64,000 bases of DNA from CADCVT01 sp036389155. Its GTDB lineage: Bacteria > Actinomycetota > Thermoleophilia > Solirubrobacterales > Solirubrobacteraceae. The position numbers were made by a program, and so were the translations under genes. Shown here one piece after another: positions 33,229-41,945 of this stretch. How positions within the stretch are numbered: the stretch's first letter is position 1; the number at the start of each line of letters is the position of its first letter. The stretch spans positions 62,001 to 126,000 of the forward strand of contig DASVQN010000009.1 of the NCBI GenBank assembly GCA_036389155.1, in the 5' to 3' direction. A model generated the notes under the pieces. It saw only the letters and a list, made by a program, of their open reading frames with translations. It was not told where the DNA came from and ran no database searches.

Positions 33229-33272
33229 GCGCGATTCCGCCGGCCCCGCGCCGGCGCGACTCCGCCGGCCCC
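33229..33272 (+). repeat. Two direct copies of a 19-base GC-rich unit
   Basis: GCGCGATTCCGCCGGCCCC (33229-33247) recurs as GCGCGACTCCGCCGGCCCC (33254-33272), one mismatch apart, in the short gap between topB and the convergent SRPBCC gene. The second copy ends at the SRPBCC stop. Possible transcription end or duplication scar. Confidence 0.5.
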
Positions 33273-33838
33273 TAGCCGTCGACCCTGCGCCGGATCGCGT
33301 TCAGCCAGCTGATCCGGATGAGCGCGCTCCCCGTCCCGATGACCCGCCAGTAGCGGCGGAAGGCCGTCGACGCGGCCTCGTCGGTCCCCGCGATGCGCGT
33401 CTCGGTGGTGATGCGCGTCCCCGGTCCCTCGGCCTCGAAGCGGAAGTCCATGGCCGACCGCGCGTAGCCGGGCTCGGCGAACGCGGCCAGCTCGCGCACG
33501 CCGGCGACCGGTCGCAGCGAGGACTGGGCGGACAGCTTCCAGAACTGCCCGACGACCCCGAGCGCCATCTCCTCCGGCGGCCGCTCGCCGAGCAGCGAGA
33601 ACCCGCTCGCCATCATCGCGTCGAGGACCGGCGTCGCGCTGTCGTCGTGGATCCCGGGCCGTCGCAGGATCACCGCGGGGAGCAGCCGGACCGCCATGAG
33701 CGGGCGCAGCAGGCGGATCTCGCCGACGGTCACGGCGCGCGCCGCCGAGTAGGCCTCGGCCGGCGAGGCCCGCAACCAAGTGTCGTGGACCTCGTTGATG
33801 TCCCACGTGGGCATCCCCTGGTCGATCAGCCGCAGCAT
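33272..33838 (-). CDS. SRPBCC-type protein (DUF2867/polyketide-cyclase-like)
   Basis: The 188-residue protein has a helix-grip pattern: WDINEVHDTWLRASPAEAYSAARAVTVGEIRLLRPLMAVRLLPAVI, then AEPGYARSAMDFRFEAEGPGTRITTETRIAGTDEAASTAFRRYWRVIGTGSALIRISWLNAIRRRV. ATG 33838 follows TAGGGT by seven bases. Function is unknown. Its 5' end overlaps the divergent secreted-protein gene for any available start of that gene. Confidence 0.7.
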   Translation of the reverse strand: MLRLIDQGMPTWDINEVHDTWLRASPAEAYSAARAVTVGEIRLLRPLMAVRLLPAVILRRPGIHDDSATPVLDAMMASGFSLLGERPPEEMALGVVGQFWKLSAQSSLRPVAGVRELAAFAEPGYARSAMDFRFEAEGPGTRITTETRIAGTDEAASTAFRRYWRVIGTGSALIRISWLNAIRRRVDG

Positions 33839-34787
33839 CGGCCGCACCCTACGCCCGGCGTGCGCCGCCGGTCTGTGCGCCGTCGCACTCACCGCGCCGG
33901 CGGCGGCGAGCGGCGCGGGCCGCGAGTGGACGCAGGTCGGCACGTCCGTCGGGTTCGCCCGGGGTGACGGGACGACGGTGGCCTGGACCGAGGCGCCCGG
34001 CCGGGCCCGCCTCGCCGGCGGCGGCACGATTGGCGCGCCGCCCGGCTGCCCGGGCCACGTCACGGCGGCGGGCGCCGGCCGCGTGCTGTTCGAGTGCCGG
34101 GTCGACGCCGGCGTCCCGCCCGCGTTCGACTGGCGCGGCGACTACGCCGTGGTGCCGGACGGTGTGCGCTTCGAGCTGCATCACGACAGCTACTACGACC
34201 GACCGAGCCTCGACCAGATCGGCGCGGACTGGATCGCGGGCGGGCTGTACGGCTACCACGTGAGCGACACGCAGTTCCGCAACTGGCACGACGGCTGGCG
34301 CCTGCTCGCCTCGACCGGCGACACGTTCGGCACCGGGAAGTGGCTCGACCCGTCGCTGCACGGGCTCGGCCGTCCGCTGTGCCGCCCGCTGCGGCGCCGT
34401 GCCCGCGGCGAGAGGTTCGACACCGCGCCGGCGTACTTCCCGCTCCAGGTCTCCGGCCGCTGGGCGCTCGACGGAACGGAGGGCACCGCCCTGCTCAGCG
34501 GCTCGCCGCTCGTGCTGCGCCACTGCGGCACGAGGCGCGCCCGCAAGCTGGGCGAGGGCCGATCGGGGATGGTCGGCTCGGGCTGGGTGACGTGGATCCC
34601 GCAGACGCTCGACGGCAGGGCTCGCGGCGTCCGCGCACTGCGGCTGCGCGACGGTCGCGTGTTCACCTGGAAGGTCGACGACTACGCCTGGGTCGTCCAC
34701 ACTGCGGACGCGCTCTACGCGTCGGTCCCGCTCGAGCCGGGCGCCCAGCCCGGGCAGTGGCGGATCCTGCGCGCGCCGCTGCCGTAG
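33807..34787 (+). CDS. Secreted hypothetical protein with repeated beta structure
   Basis: The likely GTG start gives 326 residues with a signal peptide (GIPWSISRSIGRTLRPACAAGLCAVALTAPAAASG). The mature protein alternates GRARLAGGGTIGAPPGCPGHVTAAGAGRVLFEC and GSGWVTWIPQTLDGRARGVRALRLRDGRVFTWKVDDYAWVVHTADALYASVPL, which look like propeller or sandwich strands. No known domain is clear. All in-frame ATG/GTG starts (33780, 33798, 33807) lie inside the divergent SRPBCC gene, so the true start may be a rare codon nearer 33870. Confidence 0.55.
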   Translation: MGIPWSISRSIGRTLRPACAAGLCAVALTAPAAASGAGREWTQVGTSVGFARGDGTTVAWTEAPGRARLAGGGTIGAPPGCPGHVTAAGAGRVLFECRVDAGVPPAFDWRGDYAVVPDGVRFELHHDSYYDRPSLDQIGADWIAGGLYGYHVSDTQFRNWHDGWRLLASTGDTFGTGKWLDPSLHGLGRPLCRPLRRRARGERFDTAPAYFPLQVSGRWALDGTEGTALLSGSPLVLRHCGTRRARKLGEGRSGMVGSGWVTWIPQTLDGRARGVRALRLRDGRVFTWKVDDYAWVVHTADALYASVPLEPGAQPGQWRILRAPLP

Positions 34788-34838
34788 CCGGCCGGGGGCG
34801 CGCCGCAAGCTTCGCCGAACGGCGGCGTTCATGCGTTC

Positions 34839-36986
34839 ATGTCCCGCCGCCCGCTCCTGCTCGCCGCGCTCGTCCTCCTCGCCGCGGTCGCCGCCCCCGC
34901 CGCACCGGCCGGCGCCGCCGCCTGCGACGACCTCGACCCGTCCGTCTGCCTGCTCCCCTGGCCGAACGACCGCTTCACCAGGGCGGACGCGACCACCGAC
35001 ACCGGCCGCCGGCTCGACCTCCAGCTCGACCAGATGCCGCGCAACATCGCGGGCAAGCCGATCGATCCCACCGAGATGAACCGCAACGACGGCTTCAGCC
35101 CCGGCTCGCTGATCGTCACGCGCGTGCCCGGGCTGGACTCGCAGGCGGCGTTCGACCGCACCGGCCTCGTCCCCATCACCGACCCGAAGCGCTCGTTCGA
35201 CAAGCGCCAGCCGGCGGTGCTGATCGACGCCGCTACGCGCGAGCGCCAGCTCATCTGGGCCGAGCTCGAGTACCCCGACGAGCTCGGCAAGGACCCGTCC
35301 GTCCAGACGCTCGTCCTGCATCCCGCGAAGAACCTCGCCGAGGGACACCGCTACGTCGTCGCGCTGCGCAACCTGCGCCGCGCGGACGGCACCCTCATCC
35401 CGGCGCCGGCCTCGTTCCGCGCCTACCGCGACGGCACCGCGGACGACGACCGCGCCGCGCACATGGAGTCGCTCTTCCGCACGCTCAAGCGCGCGCACGT
35501 CCGTCGCCACAACCTCTACCTGGCCTGGGACTTCACCGTCGCCAGCGAGCGCAACCTGTCACAGCGGATGCTCTCGATCCGCGACCGCGCGTTCGCGGAG
35601 CTGGGCGACCAGGACCTCGCCGACCTGAAGGTGCAGGGCGCCTCGCCGCAGTTCGCGATCAACCCCGACCTGCCGGACGACCTGCCCGGCGAGATCCCGT
35701 CGGACGCCCGCGAGCAGGACGGCATCGTGAACTTCGCGCCGTGCTCGGCGGGCGATCCGTCGAAGTGCGAGGCGGGGGAGAGCGACCGGCTCGTGCGCAT
35801 CGTGCGCGGGCGCGTCCTCGTGCCCTGCTTCCTGTCGACGCCGGAGTGCGCGGAGGGCGGGACGTTCACCTACGAGGAGGACGGCGTGCCGCGACGCATC
35901 CCGGGCAACACGGCCGCGGCGCCGTTCACCTGCATCATCCCGCGCGCCGTCCTCACGCGCGGTCCCGCGCGGCCGAGCCTCTACGGCCACGGGCTGCTCG
36001 GCGACGGCAGCCAGGCGACCGGCGGGCCGAACCAGGATCTCGCGAGCGAGCACGACATCCTCTCCTGCGGCACCGACTGGAGCGGCATGTCGACCGAGGA
36101 CCTGCCGAACGTGGCCTTGCTCCTGGGAGACCTGTCCCGTTTCGCCTCGCTCGCCGACCGCGGCCAGCAGGGGATGCTGAACTTCCTCTTCCTCGGCCGC
36201 GCGCTCATCCACCCGGACGGCCTGTCGTCCGACCCGGCGTTCGTGGTCGACGGCAAGCCGACGATCGACACGAGCCGGCTCTACTACACCGGCGGCAGCC
36301 AGGGCGGGATCATGGGCGGCTCGCTCACCGCGGTGGCGCCCGACTTCACGCGCGCGGCGCTCGGCGTCCCCGCGATGAACTACTCCATCCTGCTGCAGAG
36401 GTCCGTCGACTTCGACGAGTACGCGCAGGTGATGTACAACGCGTACCCGGACGAGCTCGAGCGGCCGCTGATCCTCTCGCTCGTGCAGCTGCTGTGGGAC
36501 CGCGCCGAGGCGAACGGCTACGCGCACCACATGACGCGCGACACCTACCCGAACACCCCGCCGCACGAGGTCGTCCTCAACATGGCGTGGGGCGACCACC
36601 AGGTGACCAACTGGGCGACGCTCGTCGAGGCGCGGACCGTCGGCGCCCGTCTGCGCGCGCCGGCGCTGGAGCCGTTCCGCTCGTACGGCGGCGGCGAGCT
36701 CTACGGGATCCCGACGATCAAGAGCTTCCCCGCGACGGGCTCGCTCTTCGGCGTGTGGGACGTCGGGCCGCTGCGGCAGGTCGACGGCAAGACCAAGGGG
36801 ACGCCGCGCCCGCCGGTCGGGAACGTCCCGAATCGCGAGGGCGTCGATCCGCACGGGCCTGACGCTTCCGAGCAGGCGTCGGCGCGCGCGCAGGTCAGCG
36901 CCTTCCTTCGGCCGGACGCCCAGTCGCGGATCGTCGACGCCTGCGGCCTGGATCCCTGCTACCTCGACGGCTGGACCGGTCCGTAG
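34839..36986 (+). CDS. Large secreted alpha/beta-hydrolase-like protein of unknown function
   Basis: The 715-residue protein has a signal peptide (SRRPLLLAALVLLAAVAAPAAPAGA) and a mature start CDDLDPSVCLLPWPNDRFTRAD. Late in the protein YTGGSQGGIMGGSLTAVAPDFTRAALGVPAMNYS looks like a nucleophile elbow (G-G-S-Q-G-G), and ARPSLYGHGLLGDGSQ precedes it as a possible oxyanion loop. Cys pairs (ILSCGTDWSG, VDACGLDPCYLDGW) fit extracytoplasmic disulfides. It resembles exported esterase-like proteins of unassigned role in actinobacteria and myxobacteria. Confidence 0.68.
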   Translation: MSRRPLLLAALVLLAAVAAPAAPAGAAACDDLDPSVCLLPWPNDRFTRADATTDTGRRLDLQLDQMPRNIAGKPIDPTEMNRNDGFSPGSLIVTRVPGLDSQAAFDRTGLVPITDPKRSFDKRQPAVLIDAATRERQLIWAELEYPDELGKDPSVQTLVLHPAKNLAEGHRYVVALRNLRRADGTLIPAPASFRAYRDGTADDDRAAHMESLFRTLKRAHVRRHNLYLAWDFTVASERNLSQRMLSIRDRAFAELGDQDLADLKVQGASPQFAINPDLPDDLPGEIPSDAREQDGIVNFAPCSAGDPSKCEAGESDRLVRIVRGRVLVPCFLSTPECAEGGTFTYEEDGVPRRIPGNTAAAPFTCIIPRAVLTRGPARPSLYGHGLLGDGSQATGGPNQDLASEHDILSCGTDWSGMSTEDLPNVALLLGDLSRFASLADRGQQGMLNFLFLGRALIHPDGLSSDPAFVVDGKPTIDTSRLYYTGGSQGGIMGGSLTAVAPDFTRAALGVPAMNYSILLQRSVDFDEYAQVMYNAYPDELERPLILSLVQLLWDRAEANGYAHHMTRDTYPNTPPHEVVLNMAWGDHQVTNWATLVEARTVGARLRAPALEPFRSYGGGELYGIPTIKSFPATGSLFGVWDVGPLRQVDGKTKGTPRPPVGNVPNREGVDPHGPDASEQASARAQVSAFLRPDAQSRIVDACGLDPCYLDGWTGP

Positions 36987-36996
36987 GCGCTGCGGT

Positions 36997-37002
36997 TAGG
37001 CT
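36997..37002 (+). promoter_or_regulatory. -10 box before a secreted-protein gene
   Basis: TAGGCT lies eight bases before the ATG at 37011, matching the leaderless pattern. Confidence 0.42.
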
Positions 37003-37010
37003 CGCGCCGC

Positions 37011-37835
37011 ATGCGCGGCGCGCTCCCCGCGATCCTCCTCGTCCTCCTGGTCGCCGCCGCGCCGGCGGGCGCCGCGCCGCTGCGGCTCGTCGGCGAGGGG
37101 CCGGCGCCCGCGCGCGCCTTCGACGAGCGGTTCGCGGTGGTCGCGCGCACCCCGGACGTCATCGCGATCTGGAGCGACCTCGGTCCCACCCGCAGCCATG
37201 ACCTGCCGGCCGGGTGCGAGCCGCGCGACCTGCGCTTCCCGCGCCTCGTCCTGGCGTGCGACGAGGAGGGGCGCGCGGAGCGGCCGGTCGTGCTCGACGT
37301 GGTGAGCGGCGCGCGCACGGCGCCGCCGCTGCCGCCGCCGAGCCCGACCGAGGTCGACACCTACCGCGTCGCCGGCCGCCACTGGATCGCGGGCATGCGC
37401 ACCGACCCGCGGAGCGGCGGCGCGATCGCCGTGGTCCTGAACCGGAGCACCGGTGAGCTTCTCGAGGTGAGCGGCCGGGTGGACCTCGACTCGCCCCAGC
37501 CCCGGCTCGTCGTCCCCGAGCCCGCGGCGCCGGCGCGGTGCGGGCCGAAGCTGCAGCGCGGTCCCGGCGGCGTCTTCGTCGTCGACTTCAACTGCCGCCG
37601 CCCGCGGAAGGTCGCGGGCCCGGGGGCGTACGCCCTCACCTGGAGCACGCGGCTCGGCGCGTTCGTCGAGCGCGGGCGCCTGCGGGTCGTCTCGCTGGCG
37701 ACGACGCGCGAGGTGGGGTGGTGGCCGCTGCCGGCGGGCCCGCGTGCCGGGATGCAGATCGCGCTGACGCGCCGCCACGTCTTCGCGAGCATCCCCGCCG
37801 GCTCGGCCTGGCGGACCTACGTCGGCGACGTCTGA
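37011..37835 (+). CDS. Secreted hypothetical protein
   Basis: The 274-residue protein has a signal peptide (MRGALPAILLVLLVAAAPAGAAP) and a beta-rich mature part with propeller-like strands (PDVIAIWSDLGPTRSHDLPAG, YALTWSTRLGAFVERGRLRVVSLATTREVGWWPLPAGPRAGMQIAL). No domain or catalytic motif is recognised. It may be related in style to the neighbouring exported protein ending at 34787. Its 3' end overlaps the convergent uvsE gene by 19 bases. Confidence 0.58.
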   Translation: MRGALPAILLVLLVAAAPAGAAPLRLVGEGPAPARAFDERFAVVARTPDVIAIWSDLGPTRSHDLPAGCEPRDLRFPRLVLACDEEGRAERPVVLDVVSGARTAPPLPPPSPTEVDTYRVAGRHWIAGMRTDPRSGGAIAVVLNRSTGELLEVSGRVDLDSPQPRLVVPEPAAPARCGPKLQRGPGGVFVVDFNCRRPRKVAGPGAYALTWSTRLGAFVERGRLRVVSLATTREVGWWPLPAGPRAGMQIALTRRHVFASIPAGSAWRTYVGDV

Positions 37836-38749
37836 GCGCCGACGCCGCGCGCCGCGAGCTGCTCGCGCAGGCGTAGGAGGGCGAGGTCCTTCGCCTTGGC
37901 CTCGAGCATGACGTCGAAGTCGCGGAGGCCCGCGGCGGTGTCGGTGAGGAAGTGCTCGAACCCGATCGGGTCGATGAGGTCGGCGTGCGCGCGCAGCTGC
38001 GGCAGGACGAGCCGCTTGCCGCGTTGCTCGACGGCGGTCTTCGGCGTGGAGTAGTGGATCTTCGGGGTGACGCCGTCCGGCCACGTGGCGAGCGCGAGCT
38101 GGAGCGCCTCGCGGTCGGGGATGCGCTCCGGGTCGTGGCAGTGGTGGTGCAGGATGTCCCAGACCACGGGGCGCTCGATCCGCTCGGCCAGGCGCAGGAC
38201 GTCGGCGAGCGCGAACGAGCGGTCGTCGTTCTCGACGACGAGCCGCGCGCGGGCCGCGTCGCTCAGCGTCTCGAACCCGGCGACGAATCGGTCGAGCGCG
38301 GCGTCGGTGCCGCCGGCCGCGCCGCCGACGTGCAGGACGACCACCGACTCGGGGCCGAGGCCCATCCCGTCCATGAGCTCGGCCTGGACCTCGAGCTCGA
38401 CCGCGGCCAGCCGCCGCACCTCCGCGCGCTCGGAGTTCAGGACGGTGTACTGGCCGGGGTGCGAGCTCAGCCGGATCCCGCTCGCCCGCGCGCGCTCGCC
38501 GATCGCCTCGAGCCCGGCGGCGAAGCGCCGCGGCGCGTCGCGGAACCGCGGCAGGTCCGGGTGCGACGCGTAGGGGGCGAGGCCGGTGGCGAAGCGGTAG
38601 AAGCGCACGTCGACGTCGTCGAGGTAGGCGAGAACCGCCTGCAGCCGCTCGAGCGACACGCCGAGCGACGGCCCCGACTGCCACCGGCGGGTGTCGTGGG
38701 AGGGCAGGCCGCCCGCGCCCAGGACCTTGACGGCGAAGCCGAGTCGCAC
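37817..38749 (-). CDS. uvsE: UV damage endonuclease UvsE (UVDE)
   Basis: The 310-residue TIM-barrel enzyme has the UVDE features: LGVSLERLQAVLAYLDDVDVRFYRFATGLAPYASHPDLP, IRLSSHPGQYTVLNSE, VVVLHVGGAAGGTDAALDRF, RLVVENDDRSFALADVLRLAERI, PVVWDILHHHCHDP and KIHYSTPK. These contain the His and Glu metal ligands. It nicks DNA 5' of UV photoproducts, starting an alternative excision repair. GTG 38749 begins the homology; a TATCCC box precedes it. Confidence 0.93.
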   Translation of the reverse strand: MRLGFAVKVLGAGGLPSHDTRRWQSGPSLGVSLERLQAVLAYLDDVDVRFYRFATGLAPYASHPDLPRFRDAPRRFAAGLEAIGERARASGIRLSSHPGQYTVLNSERAEVRRLAAVELEVQAELMDGMGLGPESVVVLHVGGAAGGTDAALDRFVAGFETLSDAARARLVVENDDRSFALADVLRLAERIERPVVWDILHHHCHDPERIPDREALQLALATWPDGVTPKIHYSTPKTAVEQRGKRLVLPQLRAHADLIDPIGFEHFLTDTAAGLRDFDVMLEAKAKDLALLRLREQLAARGVGAQTSPT

Positions 38750-38842
38750 GCGTTGCAGGGATATCGCGAGCGGCGAGCGGCGGGGCGCCCGGCGGGCCCT
38801 CGAACCGTCCGATCCGGGCGCGACCCTTGCTGGCCCGTCGCG

Positions 38843-41800
38843 ATGCCGCTCACCCTCGTCACCGGACCCGCCAACGCCGAGAAGGCCCGCGTCGTGCTGG
38901 ACCGCCTGCGCGCCGCCCTCGAACGCGACCCGATCCTGGTCGTCCCCACGCTGCCGGACGTCGAGCGCTACCGGCGCGAGCTGGCCGAGGCGCACGTCGT
39001 GTTCGGCGCGCGGGTGGAGCGGTTCGCGGGGCTGCTGGCGGAGATCGGGCGGCGGATGGACGTCCCGGGCGCGCCGCTCGGCGCGCTCGCGCGCGAGCGG
39101 GTGGCCGTGGCCGCGGCGACGTCGGCGCGGCTCGACGCGCTGGCCGAGTCGGCGCGCACGCCCGGCTTCGCCCGCGCCGCCTGCCGGCTCTTCGACGAGC
39201 TGGAGGAGGACCGCGTGGCGCCGGACCGCTTCGCGCGGGCGCTGCGGGCGTGGGCGGGCGACCACGCGGGCCGGCGGCGCTACGGCGCGGAGCTCGCCGG
39301 CCTGTACCGCTCCTACCGCGAGCGGCTCGAGGACCTCGGCCGCCGCGACGAGCGGCTCGCCCAGGCGGCCGCGCTCGACGCGCTGCGCGAGGCGCCCGCG
39401 CGCTGGGGCGCCACGCCGGTCCTCTTCTACGGCTTCGACGACCTCCAGCCCCTCCAGCGCGACGCGATCCTCGCGCTCGCGAAGACGGACGCGGAGGTCA
39501 CGGTTTCGCTCGCGTACGAGCCGGGCCGCCACGCGTTCGCGGCGCGCGGCCAGGCCGCGGCAGACCTGGCCCCGAGCGCGGACCGCCACGTCCAGCTGCC
39601 GCCGCGGGCCGAGCACTACGCCGAGGGGTCGCGGGAGGCGCTGCACCACCTGGAGCGCGCGCTGTTCGAGGATCCCGCGGCGGTGCCGGTCGGAGCGGCG
39701 GGCGGCGGGCGCAGCGGCGGCGGTGGCGCGGGTGGCGCCCGGAACGGCGTCAGCGGGCGCTTCGACCGCGGCGCGGCCGACCTCCTCGACGCCTCGCTCT
39801 TCGACGACGTCGCGGCGCGCGGCCTCACCCCCGGCGACCTCGCGGGCGTCGCGGCCGGCGACGCCGTCCGCTTCCTCGAGGGCGGCGGCGAGCGCGCGGA
39901 GCTCGAGCTGGTCGCCGCCGAGGCCGCACGATTGATCGCCGAGGAGGGGTACGCGCCGGAGGAGATCGCGGTCGTGCTGCGCCGTCCCGAGGAGGCCGCC
40001 GCGCTGGTCGAGCAGGTGTTCGAGGCGTGCGGCGTCCCCGTCGCGGTCGCGCAGCACACGACCCTCGGCCACACCGCGCTCGGCCGCGGGCTGACCGCGC
40101 TGCTGCGCGCCGCGACGGGATCGGGCACCGCAGGCGACCTCCTGATGTGGCTGCGCACGCCGGGCGTCGTCCACCGCGCGCACCTCGTCGACCGGCTCGA
40201 GGCGGACGTCCGGCGCACCGGCGCCCGCACCGCGGCGCAGGCGCGCGCGCTGTGGCAGGAGTGGCCGCTGGAGGCGCTCGACCGCGTGGCCGCCGCGCAC
40301 GCGCGCGGGCCGGGGGCGCTCCTCGACCGCCTGAGCACGGAACTGGCCGGGCTGTTCGCCGCGCCGCACCGCCGGGCGGGCCGCGTCCTCGAGGGTGGCG
40401 AGGTCATCGCCGCCGCGGCGCTCACCGCCGGGCACCGCGCCCTCGACGACCTCGCCGACGCCGCCCGGTCGGACCCGCGCCTGATCCCGGACCCGCCCGA
40501 GCTCGCGACGATCCTCGAGGCGGTGGCCGTGCCGCTCGGCGACCGCGCGGCGCCCGGTGCGCTCACGGTCGCCGATCCCCTCTCGCTGCGCGCACGGCGG
40601 GTCCGCGCCCTGTTCGCCTGCCGCCTGGTCGAGGGGACGTTCCCCGCCTCCCAGCCGCCGGAGCCCTTCCTCGACGACGACGAGCGCCGCCGCCTGAACG
40701 CCGCGACCCGCTCCCTGCGACTGCGCGTCGGCGACGACCCGCTCGGCGCCGAGCGCTACCTGTTCTACGCGACGCTCTCGCGGCCGGAGGAGCGCCTGTA
40801 CCTGTCGTGGCACTCGGCGACCGACGACGGCGATCCCGCCGTCCGGTCGCCGTTCGTCGACGACGTCGCCGGCCTCTTCGCCGACGCGCCGCTGGAGCGC
40901 CGCGCGCGGCGCGACCTCGGGGCCGTGGCGTGGTCGTCCGGCGCGCCGACCGACCGCGAGCGCCGGCGCGGCGAGGCGTTCGCGGCGGAGCGCGTCCGCG
41001 AGCCGGTGGCCGCGCCGCTGACGCATCCGGACGTCCTCGCGGGGCTCGAGGCGCGGCGGTCGTGGTCGGCCTCGGGCCTGGAGGCCTGGGCGGGCTGCCC
41101 GGTGAAGTGGTTCGTCGAGCGGCTCCTGCGGCCGGAGGAGATCGAGCCGGACCCCGAGCAGCTCGTCCGCGGCAACCTCGCGCACAAGGTGCTCGAGCGC
41201 TCGCTGCGGCGGCTGGTCGACGGCGGCGCGCTGACGCCCGACCGCCTGCCCGAGGCGCGCGACGCGGTCCGCGAGGCGCTGGGCGAGCTGGCATCCGAGG
41301 TGCGGATGTCCGTCGAGCCCGCCCGCCGGCGCGCGCTCGAGCACCGGCTGGAGGCCGACCTGCTGCGCTACGTCGAGGCCGCGGCGCGGTCGGGCTCGAC
41401 GTTCGTCCCCGCGCGGTTCGAGGAGCGCTTCAGCGGCCTGGACCTCGGCGACGGGATCGCAATCGACGGCACGATCGACCGCATCGACGTGCGCGGCGGG
41501 GAGGCCGTCCTCTACGACTACAAGGGCAAGACGGCGACGCCGGGCGCGAAGTGGCTCGAGGAGCACCGCTTCCAGCTCGCCGTCTACGCGCTCGCCGCCC
41601 GCCGGCTGCTCGACCTCGAGCCGGTCGGCGTCCTCTACCAGCCGCTCGGCGCGCCGGACCTGCGCCCGCGCGGCGCGCTGCTGGAGGGCGCGGACCCCGA
41701 CCTCGTCAGCGTCGACCGCGACCGGCGCTCGCGCGAGGAGCTGGAAGCGCTGCTCGACGACACCATCGCCGCGGCGGTCGACGCGGCGCGCGAGGCCCGC

Positions 41801-41890
41801 GCCGGCAAGCTCGAGCCGCGCCCGGACACCTGTGCGTGGGACGGCGGCTGCGCCTATCCGACTATCTGCCGCTGCGAGGCGTCGTCGTGA
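38843..41890 (+). CDS. addB: AddB-like helicase-nuclease subunit (PD-(D/E)XK, Fe-S)
   Basis: The 1015-residue protein starts with a degenerate Walker A (LVTGPANAEKARVVL, lacking GKS/T), has a helicase-like middle, and ends with a RecB-type nuclease: GNLAHKVLERSL, DGTIDRIDVRGGEAVLYDYKGK (catalytic D...YK) and FQLAVYALAAR. Cysteines in WAGCPVKWF and the terminal CAWDGGCAYPTICRC form the likely 4Fe-4S staple seen in AddB. With its partner it processes double-strand breaks for recombination. A Gly/Ala-rich insertion (PVGAAGGGRSGGGGAGGARNG) near residue 280 is probably a linker. Confidence 0.85.
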   Translation: MPLTLVTGPANAEKARVVLDRLRAALERDPILVVPTLPDVERYRRELAEAHVVFGARVERFAGLLAEIGRRMDVPGAPLGALARERVAVAAATSARLDALAESARTPGFARAACRLFDELEEDRVAPDRFARALRAWAGDHAGRRRYGAELAGLYRSYRERLEDLGRRDERLAQAAALDALREAPARWGATPVLFYGFDDLQPLQRDAILALAKTDAEVTVSLAYEPGRHAFAARGQAAADLAPSADRHVQLPPRAEHYAEGSREALHHLERALFEDPAAVPVGAAGGGRSGGGGAGGARNGVSGRFDRGAADLLDASLFDDVAARGLTPGDLAGVAAGDAVRFLEGGGERAELELVAAEAARLIAEEGYAPEEIAVVLRRPEEAAALVEQVFEACGVPVAVAQHTTLGHTALGRGLTALLRAATGSGTAGDLLMWLRTPGVVHRAHLVDRLEADVRRTGARTAAQARALWQEWPLEALDRVAAAHARGPGALLDRLSTELAGLFAAPHRRAGRVLEGGEVIAAAALTAGHRALDDLADAARSDPRLIPDPPELATILEAVAVPLGDRAAPGALTVADPLSLRARRVRALFACRLVEGTFPASQPPEPFLDDDERRRLNAATRSLRLRVGDDPLGAERYLFYATLSRPEERLYLSWHSATDDGDPAVRSPFVDDVAGLFADAPLERRARRDLGAVAWSSGAPTDRERRRGEAFAAERVREPVAAPLTHPDVLAGLEARRSWSASGLEAWAGCPVKWFVERLLRPEEIEPDPEQLVRGNLAHKVLERSLRRLVDGGALTPDRLPEARDAVREALGELASEVRMSVEPARRRALEHRLEADLLRYVEAAARSGSTFVPARFEERFSGLDLGDGIAIDGTIDRIDVRGGEAVLYDYKGKTATPGAKWLEEHRFQLAVYALAARRLLDLEPVGVLYQPLGAPDLRPRGALLEGADPDLVSVDRDRRSREELEALLDDTIAAAVDAAREARAGKLEPRPDTCAWDGGCAYPTICRCEASS

Positions 41891-41945
41891 GGGCCCGCGT
41901 CGCGTCGCTGCGCAGGCCCGAGGCCGCGCCGCTCGGAGGCCGATC

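Noticed and set aside
33229..33272. Direct repeats as an attachment site
   Set aside because: Only two short copies between ordinary genes, with no integrase or flanking element.
29082..33806. Very long antisense reading frame (1574 codons) opposite the PBP, protease and topoisomerase genes
   Set aside because: High GC leaves stops rare on the opposite strand; composition is His/Arg/Ala-biased and the plus-strand genes have clear domains.
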